A stretch of DNA of 64,000 bases from Thereva unica. Its lineage: Eukaryota; Arthropoda; Insecta; Diptera; Therevidae. Where the stretch lies: assembly GCA_949987705.1 (NCBI GenBank), contig OX465281.1, positions 84,968,543 to 85,032,542 on the forward strand. The letters are read 5' to 3'. The translations under genes were made by a program, and so were the position numbers. Shown piece by piece: positions 33,712 through 44,919 of this stretch. The notes under the pieces were generated by a model. It had not been told where the DNA came from. It was given only the letters and a program-made list of their open reading frames with translations, and searched no databases. Each line of letters starts with the position of its first letter. The first letter of the stretch is position 1.

Positions 33712-34335
33712 GTCAACATCCATCCAACAAAAATCTGCTGAAAACGTCATTTTCGTAGAAGAGAGTAGGCGAGGGAACGGGCAGATTTTTTGAACCTCTG
33801 AACTCTTTCACGGAATTTTTGAATCAACTTTTTGACAGCTGTGTGGTTGTTGTTGTTTTTTTGTCTCCCTTTTACTAGGAAAAGAGAAGAAAAGAAATGG
33901 CTGCGAGAAGATTATTAAAAGCAACAACAATAAACTAAAACATTCTAACGTATAGTTTGTTGGAAAAGTTGGGTCTTGTGAAAACCCATACAATTCTTCA
34001 TCGAATTTCAGAAGGGAATGGACAAGTGCAGCCATTTTTTTGTAGGTTGGCCCGTGTGAAATTGGCCATAATAATACATACATATGTTAGACAAGTAAAA
34101 CCCCGGCTGCACCGGACGAACTGTGCAAATTCGAACAAATTGATGCACTGAAATTCAATTTTTCCCTGAAAAAGTCTTGGTCTTGAAGTCGTGTGTTGTC
34201 TAACGGTGTACGTCTTGCAAAACCTGCAAGATTAAGATTGCAAGGCTTTTTGCTCAGCACCAGTTGTAATTGTAATAGCCTAATACTGAAGTAAAGTAGA
34301 TTGTGTAGTAGAGAAACTTTATAGAAATAATGGTG
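33712..34335. other. Gene-free stretch
   Basis: Nothing recognised; only short unsupported frames. Confidence 0.35.
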
Positions 34336-35155
34336 CACTGCTGTCACTGACAGATATTAATCTTTCATTAGGCAGAAATATTATTGATTATTATGGTTTG
34401 CCTTCTCCGAAAAGATTCGAGGAGTCTGATGATAATTTAAACAGAGCAACACAATGAACCAAAGTTAAGCAATGAAGAGAAAGAAGTATACCAAAGTATG
34501 ATCAACAGTGTCAATACGATTGTAGGCGGTGTACAGGCATGTAGGAACGAAATTCTTTTTGGTGGGCCAACTTAAAATCAGCATACCCCCACCCCACTTC
34601 CCCTCTTTTTCTAAATTGCTTAAGGTAGCACTGATGATAATTGATCAAACAAGTATTAAGTTAATAATGTAAAAAACTGGTTTTTTCTATGATAACATGC
34701 GGGCCGGGAAAATTTACCGGGTCTTACGTGCCTGGTGGTGTATATTTTTTAGGCGTCGGGCGGCACTTGCAAGACTTTCTTAATAATACTCATATTAGCC
34801 AAAATACTTGCAAGTAAAAGGATAGCCGTTGGTATCAGCAGGGATTCTTCCGTGGAAGAAAATCGGCTCATTCTATGTTTAAGATACCGATCGAAGAAGC
34901 TCATATTAAATCACATTTCTAAAAGCAGCCACAAAGCTAAAGTTTTAGAAGAATGAAAGTTAGTAGTCTGGGATAAATGTACATACCATGGAAACTAAAC
35001 TTTCTGTTAAAGCTGTTAACAGAATAATGCAAAATTTAAGAAGTAATAACCTATTATTTGGTGGAGTAACCGTTTTATTAACAGGACATTTCAGGCAAAC
35101 GTTGCAGTTTTTACGAGGTACGCGGGCCGATAAAATGAATGCGTGTCTAAATTTT
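34336..35155 (+). pseudogene. Helitron helicase (PIF1-like) remnant
   Basis: Pieces in the right order but in shifting frames: YGLPSPKRFEESDDNLNRA and KEVYQSMINSVN (about 34395-34515), AHSMFKIPIEEAHI (about 34868-34905), a Walker-B-like LVVWDKCT (about 34962-34985), then LLFGGVTVLLTGHFRQTL and GTRADKMNACL (35050-35145). These match the helicase part of Helitron RepHel proteins in order. Frameshifts and a stop after the Walker B motif make it dead. At 35150-35160 it changes abruptly into LINE sequence. Confidence 0.7.
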
Positions 35156-36400
35156 GATGGAAAAGATGACATTCCTCCAGAATTGTTGAAAGCCGATTCA
35201 AGCTTCATAGTAAATGCGCTACAGCCAATCCTGGAGATAGCATGAAACACCTGTACCTTTGCGGAGTATTGGAAGGAAGCATAGTCAAAATACCAAAAAA
35301 AGGGGACCCTAACATTATGTGACAAAATTTTGTCTCATATATTACTATTTAGGATAAGAAAGGCAGTAGACCGAACACTTAGAAGGCAGCAGACCGGTTT
35401 CAGAAAGGACCGCACCTGCATAGAAAATATTAACACCTTGCAAATCATAGTGGCCTGATAAAATAATAGAATTGATAAAAGCCCTGTACAACAACGCCAA
35501 ACGCAGAGTTCTTCACAATGGAAAATTGTCCAACAGCTTTAAAGTGGGTTCAAGAGTACGACAAGGATGCCTCCTTTCGCCATTACTATTTCTCATAGTA
35601 ACAAACGACATTCTTGTTGGCGCACTAGAAAGTAGAACAGGCGGCATACAATGGGGTTTGCTAGATCGCCTTAAGGATCTAAACTACGGATAAAACATGT
35701 TAAATAATTTGGCAACAGAAAGTAGTCCAGCAGGCTTAAGGCTAAAACCAAAGAAATGCGGATAGATACGGATAGCGCTGAATAACCGTGACGTGAAACT
35801 GGTAGATAAATTCTGCTACCTCCGAAGTATTATTACCGAAAATGGTGGGGCAGAAGAAGATGTCAGTTCCAGAATAAATAAAGTACGAAGCGCATATGTA
35901 TGCCTGTTCCGCTTATGGAGATCAACGGAGATCTCAACTATTACCAAATTGCGGCTGTTCAACTCCAACGTTAAGTCAGTATGGTTGCGAAACATGGAAA
36001 GTCACCCAATTCATCACACGGCGCCTACAAGTTTTCATCAACAGACAAGTTTTCATCGTCGTATCCAAAATATCCGCTGGCAAGATAAAATTTCAAATGA
36101 AGAACTATGGCGCCGTGTCGGCCAAGAAAGGATAGACGACCCAATCAGGAGAAGGAAATGGAATTGGATTGGCCACACCTTGCGACGCAAAAACGAAAAT
36201 CTTTCCAAACAGGCCCTTGACTGGAGTCCGCAAGGATCCCGTCGTGTCGGAAGACCTAGAACAAAGTGGAGGTGAAACCTACTAGCAGAGGCCGCAACAA
36301 CTAGAAGATCCTGGTCAAAGCTGAGACCTATCGCGCAACACAAAGTCCGCTGGAGGGCAACTGTTTCCGCTCTATGTCACTTCAGGTATTAACGGAGCAT
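35156..36400 (+). pseudogene. 5'-truncated RTE-like LINE inserted in Helitron sequence
   Basis: Begins with DIPPELLKADSSF and proceeds through an RT block (VDRTLRRQQTGFRKDRTCIE near 35370), RQGCLLSPLLF (35560-35595), a C-terminal FCYLRSIITENGGAEEDVSS (35810-35865) and the conserved tail RWQDKISNEELW...RRRKWNWIGHTLRR (36078-36190) ending GRPRTKWR. Stops and frameshifts interrupt it at 35244 and elsewhere, and the catalytic YADD region is degenerate (LNYG). Same type as the remnant at 5130-6980 but in the opposite orientation. Confidence 0.8.
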
Positions 36401-37292
36401 AATGTAAAGTAAATTTTAAGTCGACAAATCCCTCGGCACCGCAAAATAAACGCGAACGAGATTGCGATCGAAAGCTTGTATGTACATATATGTTTATATA
36501 TTATATGCACTCCTAGAAAGCTGGTTGTTCAAATTTTCAAGACTTATTTATGTGAAATCTATCCGTGAAATCTTACCTTATTAAGTCCTGTAATAATCCT
36601 TATCCTGAATTGACTGCCCAAATTTCCTTTATCTTTTATACAAAATGATAAGGATTGTGATTGACATTTTCTTCAAAAGAGAGAAGCTGCTTTTATTGTT
36701 CTTTCTTTTTTATAAATTATTCAAATGTCTACAAACAGCCTTCTTTAAAAAAAAGTCACTCGATCCTTCTCTTAGATGAGCCTTCAACCATCGACGAACA
36801 TCCCTTTTTATATATGAGCCGTCAGTATTCAATTGGTGACGGTAATTTCTTGGTTTTCTCCACCAACGAAAAAATACGGCTCAATGGCCCGAAAATGTTT
36901 GTATCTCTTTAAGGCAAGTCATACTTATAATAACGATGCAAGAAAATGTTGCGATTTAAGGAAATTTCCATAATTGAAAAGGGAAAATGAGAAAAATTTC
37001 ATCTCGGCTGGCGATAAGTATCTGGAGCAGAACGAAATTATATGATGAGAGCCAGCTATGGAAAATATTCAAATAGGAATAAAAGTTTAAGGGTTACTCT
37101 CAACTGTTTAGCATTTTCCTTTCTTTCAGCATTGTTATAAATTTAAATTTAACTGAGATCTCGATAAATTTCGCATAACTATAAATACTTGGCAATAAAA
37201 ATTCAAATTTATGTTTAGGAGCTAAGATAGCGAAATTTATTTAAGCGTTGACGAGATACGAAACAAACTTTCTAATCAGTTCCTGTCCGTAA
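36401..37292. other. Gene-free stretch
   Basis: No gene, RNA or repeat copy recognised. Confidence 0.35.
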
Positions 37293-37735
37293 AGGGTCCC
37301 ATACACGAGCGAACAATTTGCGCAAATTTGGGTTTGCCAAAAAATATGAACAGTACGCAACGAGTTGCGCAAACTTCAGTTGCGTTTATGTTTTCGCGGA
37401 GAAAACTTGTCTGAAGCTACTTGTTTAGCAATTATAATTGTAAGTTTTGCAGAAAGTTAGGCGATGTTCGATGAATTCCCCCCAAAATCCATCCGCTTTC
37501 CTCACTGCTATTTTCTCACTTTTGAGCACAATCATTGAGCAACTATAATTTCAATGACTTTAGATTGCACCAACATCTCCTTACACGAGGAAACAATTTG
37601 CGCAACGCTGCCTATTGCACAAAAATTTACAAACGCGTTTGATTTTAATCAAACAGCTGCGCAACACTACAAACTGCCCTATACACGGAGGAAATGTTTG
37701 CACAATGTTCTACCTTCGACCGTATATGGGCCCCT
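37293..37735. mobile_element. Harbinger-type MITE (443 bp)
   Basis: Ends AGGGTCCCATACACG and, inverted, AGGGGCCCATATACGG are flanked by TAA (37290-37292 and 37736-37738). A 3-bp TWA duplication fits PIF/Harbinger. Internally the motif CAATTTGCGCAA is repeated. No transposase. Confidence 0.65.
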
Positions 37736-37811
37736 TAAAACAAATATTGAACTCTCGCGGAAGAAAGCGAAATTTAAAAGGGAACGAGACGCGTTCGAAT
37801 AATATTTCAAA

Positions 37812-37952
37812 AGGCCCATTCAGAAACGGCAGCAGCAGCGGCAGCAAGTTTGGTTTTACTAGCAATCGCTGCTGCTTTTGTTGTCAATATGACCACCATT
37901 AGCCAATAGGAACAGTTTGCTGACGCTGCTGCTGCCGTTTCTGAATGGGCCT
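37812..37952. mobile_element. Miniature inverted-repeat element (141 bp)
   Basis: AGGCCCATTCAGAAACGGCA and the following CAGCAGCG pair with the right end over about 29 bp, leaving a ~83-bp loop. AAA flanks both sides; with so short a match the duplication is uncertain. Confidence 0.7.
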
Positions 37953-38520
37953 AAACTGTTAAAAAGTGTAGGTTAGTTAGGAGAGCTGCTCTTAAAGCTT
38001 TTGTTTAGCAAATTTCGGTAACCGTAACAGTCGCGTTCAAGCCCTTGAACTATCCAGTGCTTTTGCTCCCAGAGATTTACAGTTTTTTTTTCGAATTTTT
38101 TGATTGAGCCTCACTCTCAAGTGCAGTTTATTGTTTCTTTTTTTTTTAATGTGCGTTAGTGCACATTGCAAAACTTTTCTTTCTTTCTGGAGAATTTTCG
38201 TAATTTCTTTTGTTTATGGCATAGGGTAAAGTGCGAGTACTAGCGGCATGGTGCCTGTCAGTTGACACCAAACCAAAAGAGAAATATCATTAACGGAAAA
38301 ATATAGATGAAGACTCAATGGGACAACACCCTAAGACGTACATTACGGGAGAAATAATTAACCAAGAAAAAAAAGACCCAGCATATTACTTAATCCATTG
38401 ACGCAGCGACATAAAGTACCCCTTGGCATACGACATGACCCTAGCAATATAAAAATGGCCCTAATCAAAATCGCGGCCGCTTCGCTTTTTAAGGGAGATA
38501 TGACGGCCGTGACGTGCGTC
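37953..38520. other. Gene-free stretch
   Basis: Nothing recognised. Confidence 0.35.
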
Positions 38521-38531
38521 CACTGACATAT

Positions 38532-40705
38532 CGTCACCCTTATGCCAGAGACGCGAAAGTGCAAATTTTTCACCCTCGCGCTAATAGGGTTTTGTAATGC
38601 AAAATAGTACAAAGATGCCATGCCAGAAGTACGAATGTGGGTTTATTATATAGCTATTTTAAAAAAAAAATATGAGTGTGCTTAAGACCACACTTTAGAA
38701 GTAAAACTTTTGTTCTCAACGGCTAGTAATATGCAATAGATATAGTGGAAAGTCTGTCGGATCTATAGTACACTTGAGAAAATTCAGGCCAACGACAGAT
38801 GCAGGAAGAATAGTGACGAATCTACTGACGGACTTGATTCAAATTCTATTTGAAAATATCAATATTTATGAATTCCTATTTACATTAAAACCTAAAAGTA
38901 ACCGAGTAAAAATAATTTTTATTGGCTAATTTTCTTAAAAGCATACACGCGTTGCACCTAGTACGTATAGCATATAAAGCTGGTGACATATCCAAGCCGT
39001 ACATGCATTGCATTCAGAGGCTCCATGAAATCCGGCGAATTTCCTCTGACACAATATTACATGGTTGCGTTCCGTGCCGGCTTTCACACATAGCCCGAAA
39101 ATCTAAGTAACGAGTGCATGCAAGGTGCATGTGTTTGTTGTGGATACTTGTGTGTGCTATTTCGAATGCGGCATTACAGAAAAAGTTAAAAGTAGTCCGA
39201 CCTTTGCGTGGCATGCATTTCATTCATGGAACATTCCGTCAGGTCGCATTTGAATACACACACTTCTATATTATTTATCAACGAATTGAACGCATGTACG
39301 CTTGGATATGTCACCAGCTGTATGCATGCTCCGCTCCCGCTACATTCATGATCATTAATAATTGCATCTGCATCGGCATAGACTATTCCAAACCCAAGTA
39401 TTGTTTTACCAAGCAGTCCGCCAACCACATCCAATGAAGCTTTACTTGCGCGAGCCGCTTTATCTACGCAAACGAGAGCCAATCTACTTGAGTATGGTAT
39501 TGGCACCCTTTATAGCCACCTAGCCAATTACCTGATTTCTTCGTCCCATACAATCTCTTAGGGAGCTAATTAATTTTAAAGGGAGCAAAAAGAAATGCAA
39601 AAAACAATCAACCTTTTTCAAATTCTTCTTTTATCTAGGCGTAGTTGAAAATAATTTATTTTAGCTGATTAAACCAAATTTGAAGCATAAAGTTGAAAAA
39701 ACATTTTTTACAAACCTTTATATTTTCAGTTGATGTAGGGATAGTTTCAGCCCTTTAATATTATCCCTTATCATAAAATTTGCTTTGTTATAAATCAACC
39801 ACTTTTGAATATAAATATTGCAAAAAATGTATTTTATTGGATTGTTTTTGATTATAATTAAAATTATCGCGAAATCCTTAAAAAAAGGGAGTTTTTAAGC
39901 ATATTTAAAGGAGACATGAATGTTTTAAGACTGTGGGACCCCGATTTTCATAATCAGTGACCCAAAAACATATCAGGAACGATTTTCACAACAGTGTAAT
40001 GTTTTGACAAACGATACGTCGATTTGTTGCAAATTAAAAAAAATTGTAACTTAAAAAGGGGAAAGGTGCAGCACATCTCACCAAAGGGGAAGTGGGTGCC
40101 AATTTAAAACAAGAGCACCTCACACATTTAATTCACCACTCCCTTTTGGTATTGTTACATATTTGGCCACGCCAAAAAGCAGATCCACTTGCTCAGGCTG
40201 CGCCGAAAATTCTTGTCGTATATGCCGCTTCCAACATGTCAGTCAACTCCAGAGTGTCCGCGGCATAAGCTCGGCCAGTGACCAAACCACAAGAAAAATC
40301 TCAAATAATTCACCTCAACATAATGGTGAATTTGTATTCCTATAATCTATAATGAGATAAAGCAAAGTCTGGGCGACAACGTAGCTAACAGGCCAGAAAA
40401 TTTATGCAGTAAGGCAAAGTGTATTTTAGCTGTTGCCCCGAGTCTCTTCGTCTTTCGTACCCTTTCCCATCGTTATACGAAAGTTCTAACGATTTTTCAT
40501 GTGTGAGAGCGTTACACGAATGAAATTGATTCACTCTCATGTAAATTTTTTTAAGCAAACGTCCCTAAAGAAGTTTTACTTCAAAAAGATTGGACGCGTA
40601 AAAAAATCTGATAGAGACAGTCTTTTAGAGACAGTTTGAACATTTATCTAGCAATAACTCAAAACTGCAGATTTTCACTTTCGCGTCTCTGGCATAAGGA
40701 TGACG
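38532..40705. mobile_element. Unclassified TIR element (2,174 bp) with 4-bp ATAT duplication
   Basis: The left end CGTCACCCTTATGCCAGAGA and right end are inverted repeats of about 34 bp with two or three differences. ATAT flanks both sides (38528-38531, 40706-40709). The host is a copy of the CACTGACATAT family (38521-38531 continuing at 40706-40925), whose intact relative at 32845 shows the empty site. No transposase is recognised. A copy of the 8.5-kb repeat (38660-39545) is nested inside. A 4-bp duplication is known for Ginger and Chapaev types, but the ends match neither clearly. Confidence 0.65.
38660..39545. repeat. Interspersed repeat, copy 2 (inverted relative to 8520-9140)
   Basis: Matches copy 1 in reverse, with an additional ~200 bp at about 38705-38920. 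The 107-codon frame 39114-39437 (plus) corresponds to 8946-8623 (minus). No domain recognised. Confidence 0.6.
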
Positions 40706-40925
40706 ATATAGTAATGGACTGCTGATTGACGATGCTGAATGGCACCATTTTTCTCCAGAAATAGAAAACCAAACAAAAAAATTTTCTTCGAATTTAGGAA
40801 AAAATAAGTGATAACATGTTTGTTATAATTAACGGAAACAAATTTCCATCACTCATTTTTATTTATTGGCAGTTTTTTCATTAAATAAATGTATTTATTC
40901 CCAAACCGTGACGGTTATTTCCCCT
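40706..40925. mobile_element. Right part of a broken CACTGACATAT-family element
   Basis: Matches 32851-32917 joined directly to about 33355-33500 of the intact copy, so the middle and the right end are deleted. It is the host of the insertion at 38532-40705. Confidence 0.6.
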
Positions 40926-41659
40926 AATATTGTAATAAAATATTCCGAAAATCTGTCACTTTCATACCTTCGGGGCGCTGTAAAACCCTTCGTAGTGAAT
41001 GAAATTAAAAAAGTAATGAATGAAAATTATTCCTAATGAAACCCTCTACAAAAAACTTGTTATTATTTTTTTTGTTAAAGTTGAAGGAAAAAAAGTTATA
41101 GCCTTTGAAAGAAAATATTGTGACTAATTTTTGTGTTCTAAGGCTTATAACTTCTTAATTATTCATTTTACCACAAAATTTATAACTAATAAATTCTAGA
41201 TTTTTTAATTCTAAACAAAAAGTGTCCGTGCAAATTTTCGGTAAGATGTGCCGTTTCGGAGATATAGTGGAAAAACCATTTGCACATGTTTTCCAAGATG
41301 GCAGCCAAATGGGGGGGTTAGAATCCCGAAAACTCAAACTTAAGCTCACATTGACTACTCCTACACATCCCAAAAATAAAACCTTGTCCTGCATTTTTGC
41401 AATGTTAAAGTACCATTTCCATGGACTATATCTACAGCGCAACGCATGCTGTGTGCGGCCCACTTCTCCCACTTTGCACGCCACTATACCGAGCATCTGA
41501 AATTGATGAGCCTTGGTAACGCTCGGCGTCTCGGACAAAATTTTTCAGAGACCCCAGCCATAAGACATATCCATGTCAAAATGAGAATGACTGCGAATGT
41601 TACTTTTAGGGTTAACACATTTCTAGTCCTCATCGACAGACTCGTATCCGAATTAGAAA
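40926..41659. other. Gene-free stretch
   Basis: No gene recognised. About 41140-41290 has the look of a dispersed palindromic repeat (TTCGGTAAGATGTGCCGTTT) but no partner was found. Confidence 0.3.
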
Positions 41660-41857
41660 CTAGTGGGATGTTGTGCCTAGAGAGTAGCCACTAATTACGC
41701 TTTTTCATGGTATTCTTTCTGTTGAATAACACTTCAGATTGGATGACAATATATTAAGTGGAGATTGATCCGCACTCACTTCCGACCCGCCGGATCTGGG
41801 AATCGAGGCCACTGCCCAAAACAATTACTCAAAAATTATGGAAAAACAAAATAATAT

Positions 41858-42162
41858 GGCCTCGATTCCCAGATCCGACAGCGCAGAAGTGAGTGCGGAT
41901 TTGACACTTTGCGATTCTCAAATTCGCAGTCGCGGATTTAATTAAATCAAAAATTCGGAGTAAAGACTCACACGCTAATGAAATACCCGATGTCGGATTA
42001 TCTTAGGCGCATTTGTGGTTTCAAATCCTCAGAAAATTTGTTGCGGATCACACTTTTAAAGCACGGAAAATGTCAAAGAGAGATTCGCGGTTGCAGATTT
42101 GAGAATCGCAAAGTCTCAAATCCGCACTCACTTCCGACACACTGGATCTGGGAATCGAGGCC
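41858..42162. mobile_element. TIR element (305 bp), GGCCTCGATTCCC family
   Basis: GGCCTCGATTCCCAGATCCG at the left matches the complement of the right end; inverted similarity extends about 70 bp through TGAGTGCGGATTTGA. Another right-type end lies at 41763-41810, and solo ends lie at 27159-27190 and 49238-49264. No duplication could be fixed. Confidence 0.65.
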
Positions 42163-42185
42163 AATAAATCGAAAGTGTCAAATTG

Positions 42186-42215
<30 letters not shown>
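42186..42215 (+). repeat. Poly-A tract (~30 bp)
   Basis: An A-run directly after TCAAATTG. The relative at 27126-27139 has a short T-run at this point, so it has lengthened here. Confidence 0.9.
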
Positions 42216-42216
<1 letters not shown>

Positions 42217-42837
42217 ACATCACACATGTAAACACTATATAATTATGTAAAACGAATCTAAAAATTTTTCTATGGATTGGAGGCAAATCTAAAATCACTT
42301 TGCACAGCAGAATTAGGTGTATTATTTTACTTAAACATACATTATTGTTAAAAATTCGGCTTACCGCGCCTTTTGTATTTATTTACACTTCAATTTAACT
42401 TTATTTTTTATTTTTAAAGAAAATATTATCATGCACGCACTTCACTTTTCTTTAAATGTAGAACATCTACTGAAAAACACAGGCACGTTTATCCATAGCA
42501 TATATGCACGTGCACGCACACAAGTACCCCCACTTCGCAAGAGACCAACACCAATAATTACCCGCCAAAAATATGAAAGAATTGATATATTTTAAATGCA
42601 CCCCATCTATGACATAGTAAACACCATCTATGGCAATATTACATTACTCTTCGTTTTACCTATGATTATCAATTTCCATAAAATATACAAAATACATTTC
42701 ATAAATAATAGAAAATCTGTTGTCATAAATCAGTTGTTTACTTCCTTCTAAAGTTTATACATATCTTGCATTGGAATGTACCTTTTTATGAAAGCATGAA
42801 TAAATAGGTTTATTGCCACATTCCTACGAGTTAGAGT

Positions 42838-42905
42838 TTGGAGTAATGGGTTGGTGCTAACTCGGGGTGCGACAGGACCCGGGTTCGATACTGGTGATGG
42901 CCGCG
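42838..42905 (+). other. tRNA-like module C (left arm)
   Basis: GGAGTAATGGGTTGGTGCTA resembles an A-box/D-arm region and GGGTTCGATACT a B box; the inverted twin is at 43325-43385. No acceptor stem. It is a tRNA-derived module placed in the arm of a palindrome. Confidence 0.45.
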
Positions 42906-42924
42906 TACTATTTTTTTTTTTTTA

Positions 42925-43292
42925 AGTTATGATGATTTTGGTAGTGTTTGTTAAATACTTTGTTAAGTTTTAGATTACGCAAAGTCTCACAACTTATAAC
43001 CTACATAAGCCTTTAACAAAAACTTTGCAAGATTAATTATATATAGCGTTGGTCAGTGTAATACTTATGAATCTCCATGGCCAAACTAGGATACAGCATT
43101 ATGACAATAATTAAATCAATGCAACGTGAAATAAAAGTTTTAGTTAAAAACGGATTTGGCTTATTTAGCTTATTATAGATTGAGTTATAGCTCACAATTG
43201 AATATGTCCCAAAGGTTTTAATTAGTCGCCGCTTTGAGATTTTATCATCAACGCAGGCTTAGTTTATTATACTACAATAAATCATCATAACT
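42925..43292. mobile_element. 368-bp MITE, uninterrupted copy
   Basis: Termini AGTTATGATGATTTT and its complement match the element split by the errantivirus at 16949-24726. It supplies the errantivirus empty site at about 43037-43044. Confidence 0.75.
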
Positions 43293-43850
43293 AAAAAAGC
43301 TAAAAAAAGTACTTAAAAAATTCATCAAGAATCGAACCTGGTCCTTTCGCACCCCGATCTAGCGCCTTCCCATTACTCCAAACACTAAACTGTGGCAATA
43401 AACCTATTTATTCATGCTTTCCTAAAAAGGTACATTCCAATGCAAGATATGTATAAACTTTAGAAGGAAGTAAACAACTGATTTATGACAACAGATTTTC
43501 TATTATTTATGAAATGTATTTTGTATATTTTATGGAAATTGATAATCATAGGTAAAACGAAGAGTAATGTAATATTGCCATAGATGGTGTTCATTATTCT
43601 TTGTCATAGATGGGGTGCAATTAAAATATATCAATTCTCTCAAATTCTTGGCGGGCAATTATTGTATAATTCTTTCAGCAGCATCTCCATGAAAGATGCG
43701 TTAGTTTTTCGAGTTATTTGTTTGAATATTTTCGCAATTCTTCACAATCTTCACTTAATATATTGTCATCCAGACTGAAGTGTTATTCAATAGAAAGAAT
43801 ACCACGAAAAAGCGTAATTAGTGGCTAGTCTCTAGGCACAACATCCCACT

Positions 43851-44820
43851 TTTGTTTTGTTATTCTGAAGAGATACATACAAATTTAGTTAATAAAAACT
43901 TAAAAATATGCTTTTAAACAAAGGGCTGCAAATTTTTTTAGATATGGGGCAAATCGTTTGTAAAATTTTTGTAAAATATTAAAAATTCTGAGAAAAATCA
44001 CTTCCTTATATTCATGGACTATAAGGACGGTCTTAAATACATCGTTCGCGCAATTAAATTTATAAATTTTCATTCATTTCAGTAAGCGTTTATATGCCCT
44101 GGTAAAAATTAGATATCTACTTTTCGTTTTAAACCTACCAAATGTTTCGTTTAAATCATACATATTTTTTGTGACAAATCCACAGCGAAGTTCGATAAAA
44201 TTAAATTTTTGTTTTGGTCTACAGCACCACCTACATGACTATAAACAATAATAAAATGAACAACATATAAAATATGCATATAAACAAATAAATACTTTAT
44301 ATTATTTCCGCGAAATTTCTTAATGATTTATAAAGCCGCCGAAGAGCCATAAAAACTCAAGAAAATGATTTTTTTGCACTTTTAATTAAATAAATGTTTA
44401 TGTTCTCCTGAGTATCATTATTAAATAATATAATTTAGTGAGAAATAGAATTAAAACATGTTACACCGAAGTAAAAAAAAAATTTATTTCACCATTTTGC
44501 GGTCGGGGATTGAACTTGGTTCGCCTGGGATAGGACCCAAGACCCTTACCTCTAGGCTACCGATAAATGAACTTTATTAGAAATCTCTTTTTTGTTGTTA
44601 AATATACTTTTGTTGTTAAATATACTTCTGGTTGAAATTTCCAGACCATTTTCTCAGTTTTTGGTCTTTTGACCAAGAGCTACATTTTGAGATATTTCCC
44701 AAGTCTGTATCTGCAGTACTTTCAGAGATGAAAGTAGGCTTCAGACGGACAGACAGACAGACGGACAGAGCCTCTGTATAAGCTTTTTTTTTTTGAAAAA
44801 GCTAAAACGACAGGAGGCCT
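43851..44820. repeat. Reverse copy of the 9665-12394 repeat
   Basis: Matches the outer parts of 9665-12394 in reverse, with tRNA-like module A on the minus strand (44505-44578). Lacks the TTAA MITE. Ends in AAGCTTTTTTTTTTTGAAAA-type sequence at both loci. Confidence 0.6.
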
Positions 44821-44919
44821 ACAACAGGTTCAATGAAAAGTTTTCATTTCTATGAATTGTCACTATTTCAAAGCCTTCTTTATATTTTAATAATAATTTT
44901 ACTGTTTTAATAATTGATT

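Larger units (their letters stand above)
41660..43850. repeat. Compact copy of the palindromic element (2.19 kb)
   Basis: Inverted termini (41660-41768 and 43740-43850) enclose inverted arms (about 42540-42912 and 43300-43735) around a 368-bp MITE-like loop. Each arm has one tRNA-like module C. It lacks the hAT-like MITE, errantivirus and other insertions seen in the expanded copy at 12395-27302 and so records their empty sites. The left side has an added TIR element (41858-42162). Confidence 0.65.

Noticed and set aside
33808..34083. 91-codon minus frame with a hydrophobic run
   Set aside because: The hydrophobic segment reflects a low-complexity AACAACAA/AGAAGAAA tract; no supporting signals.
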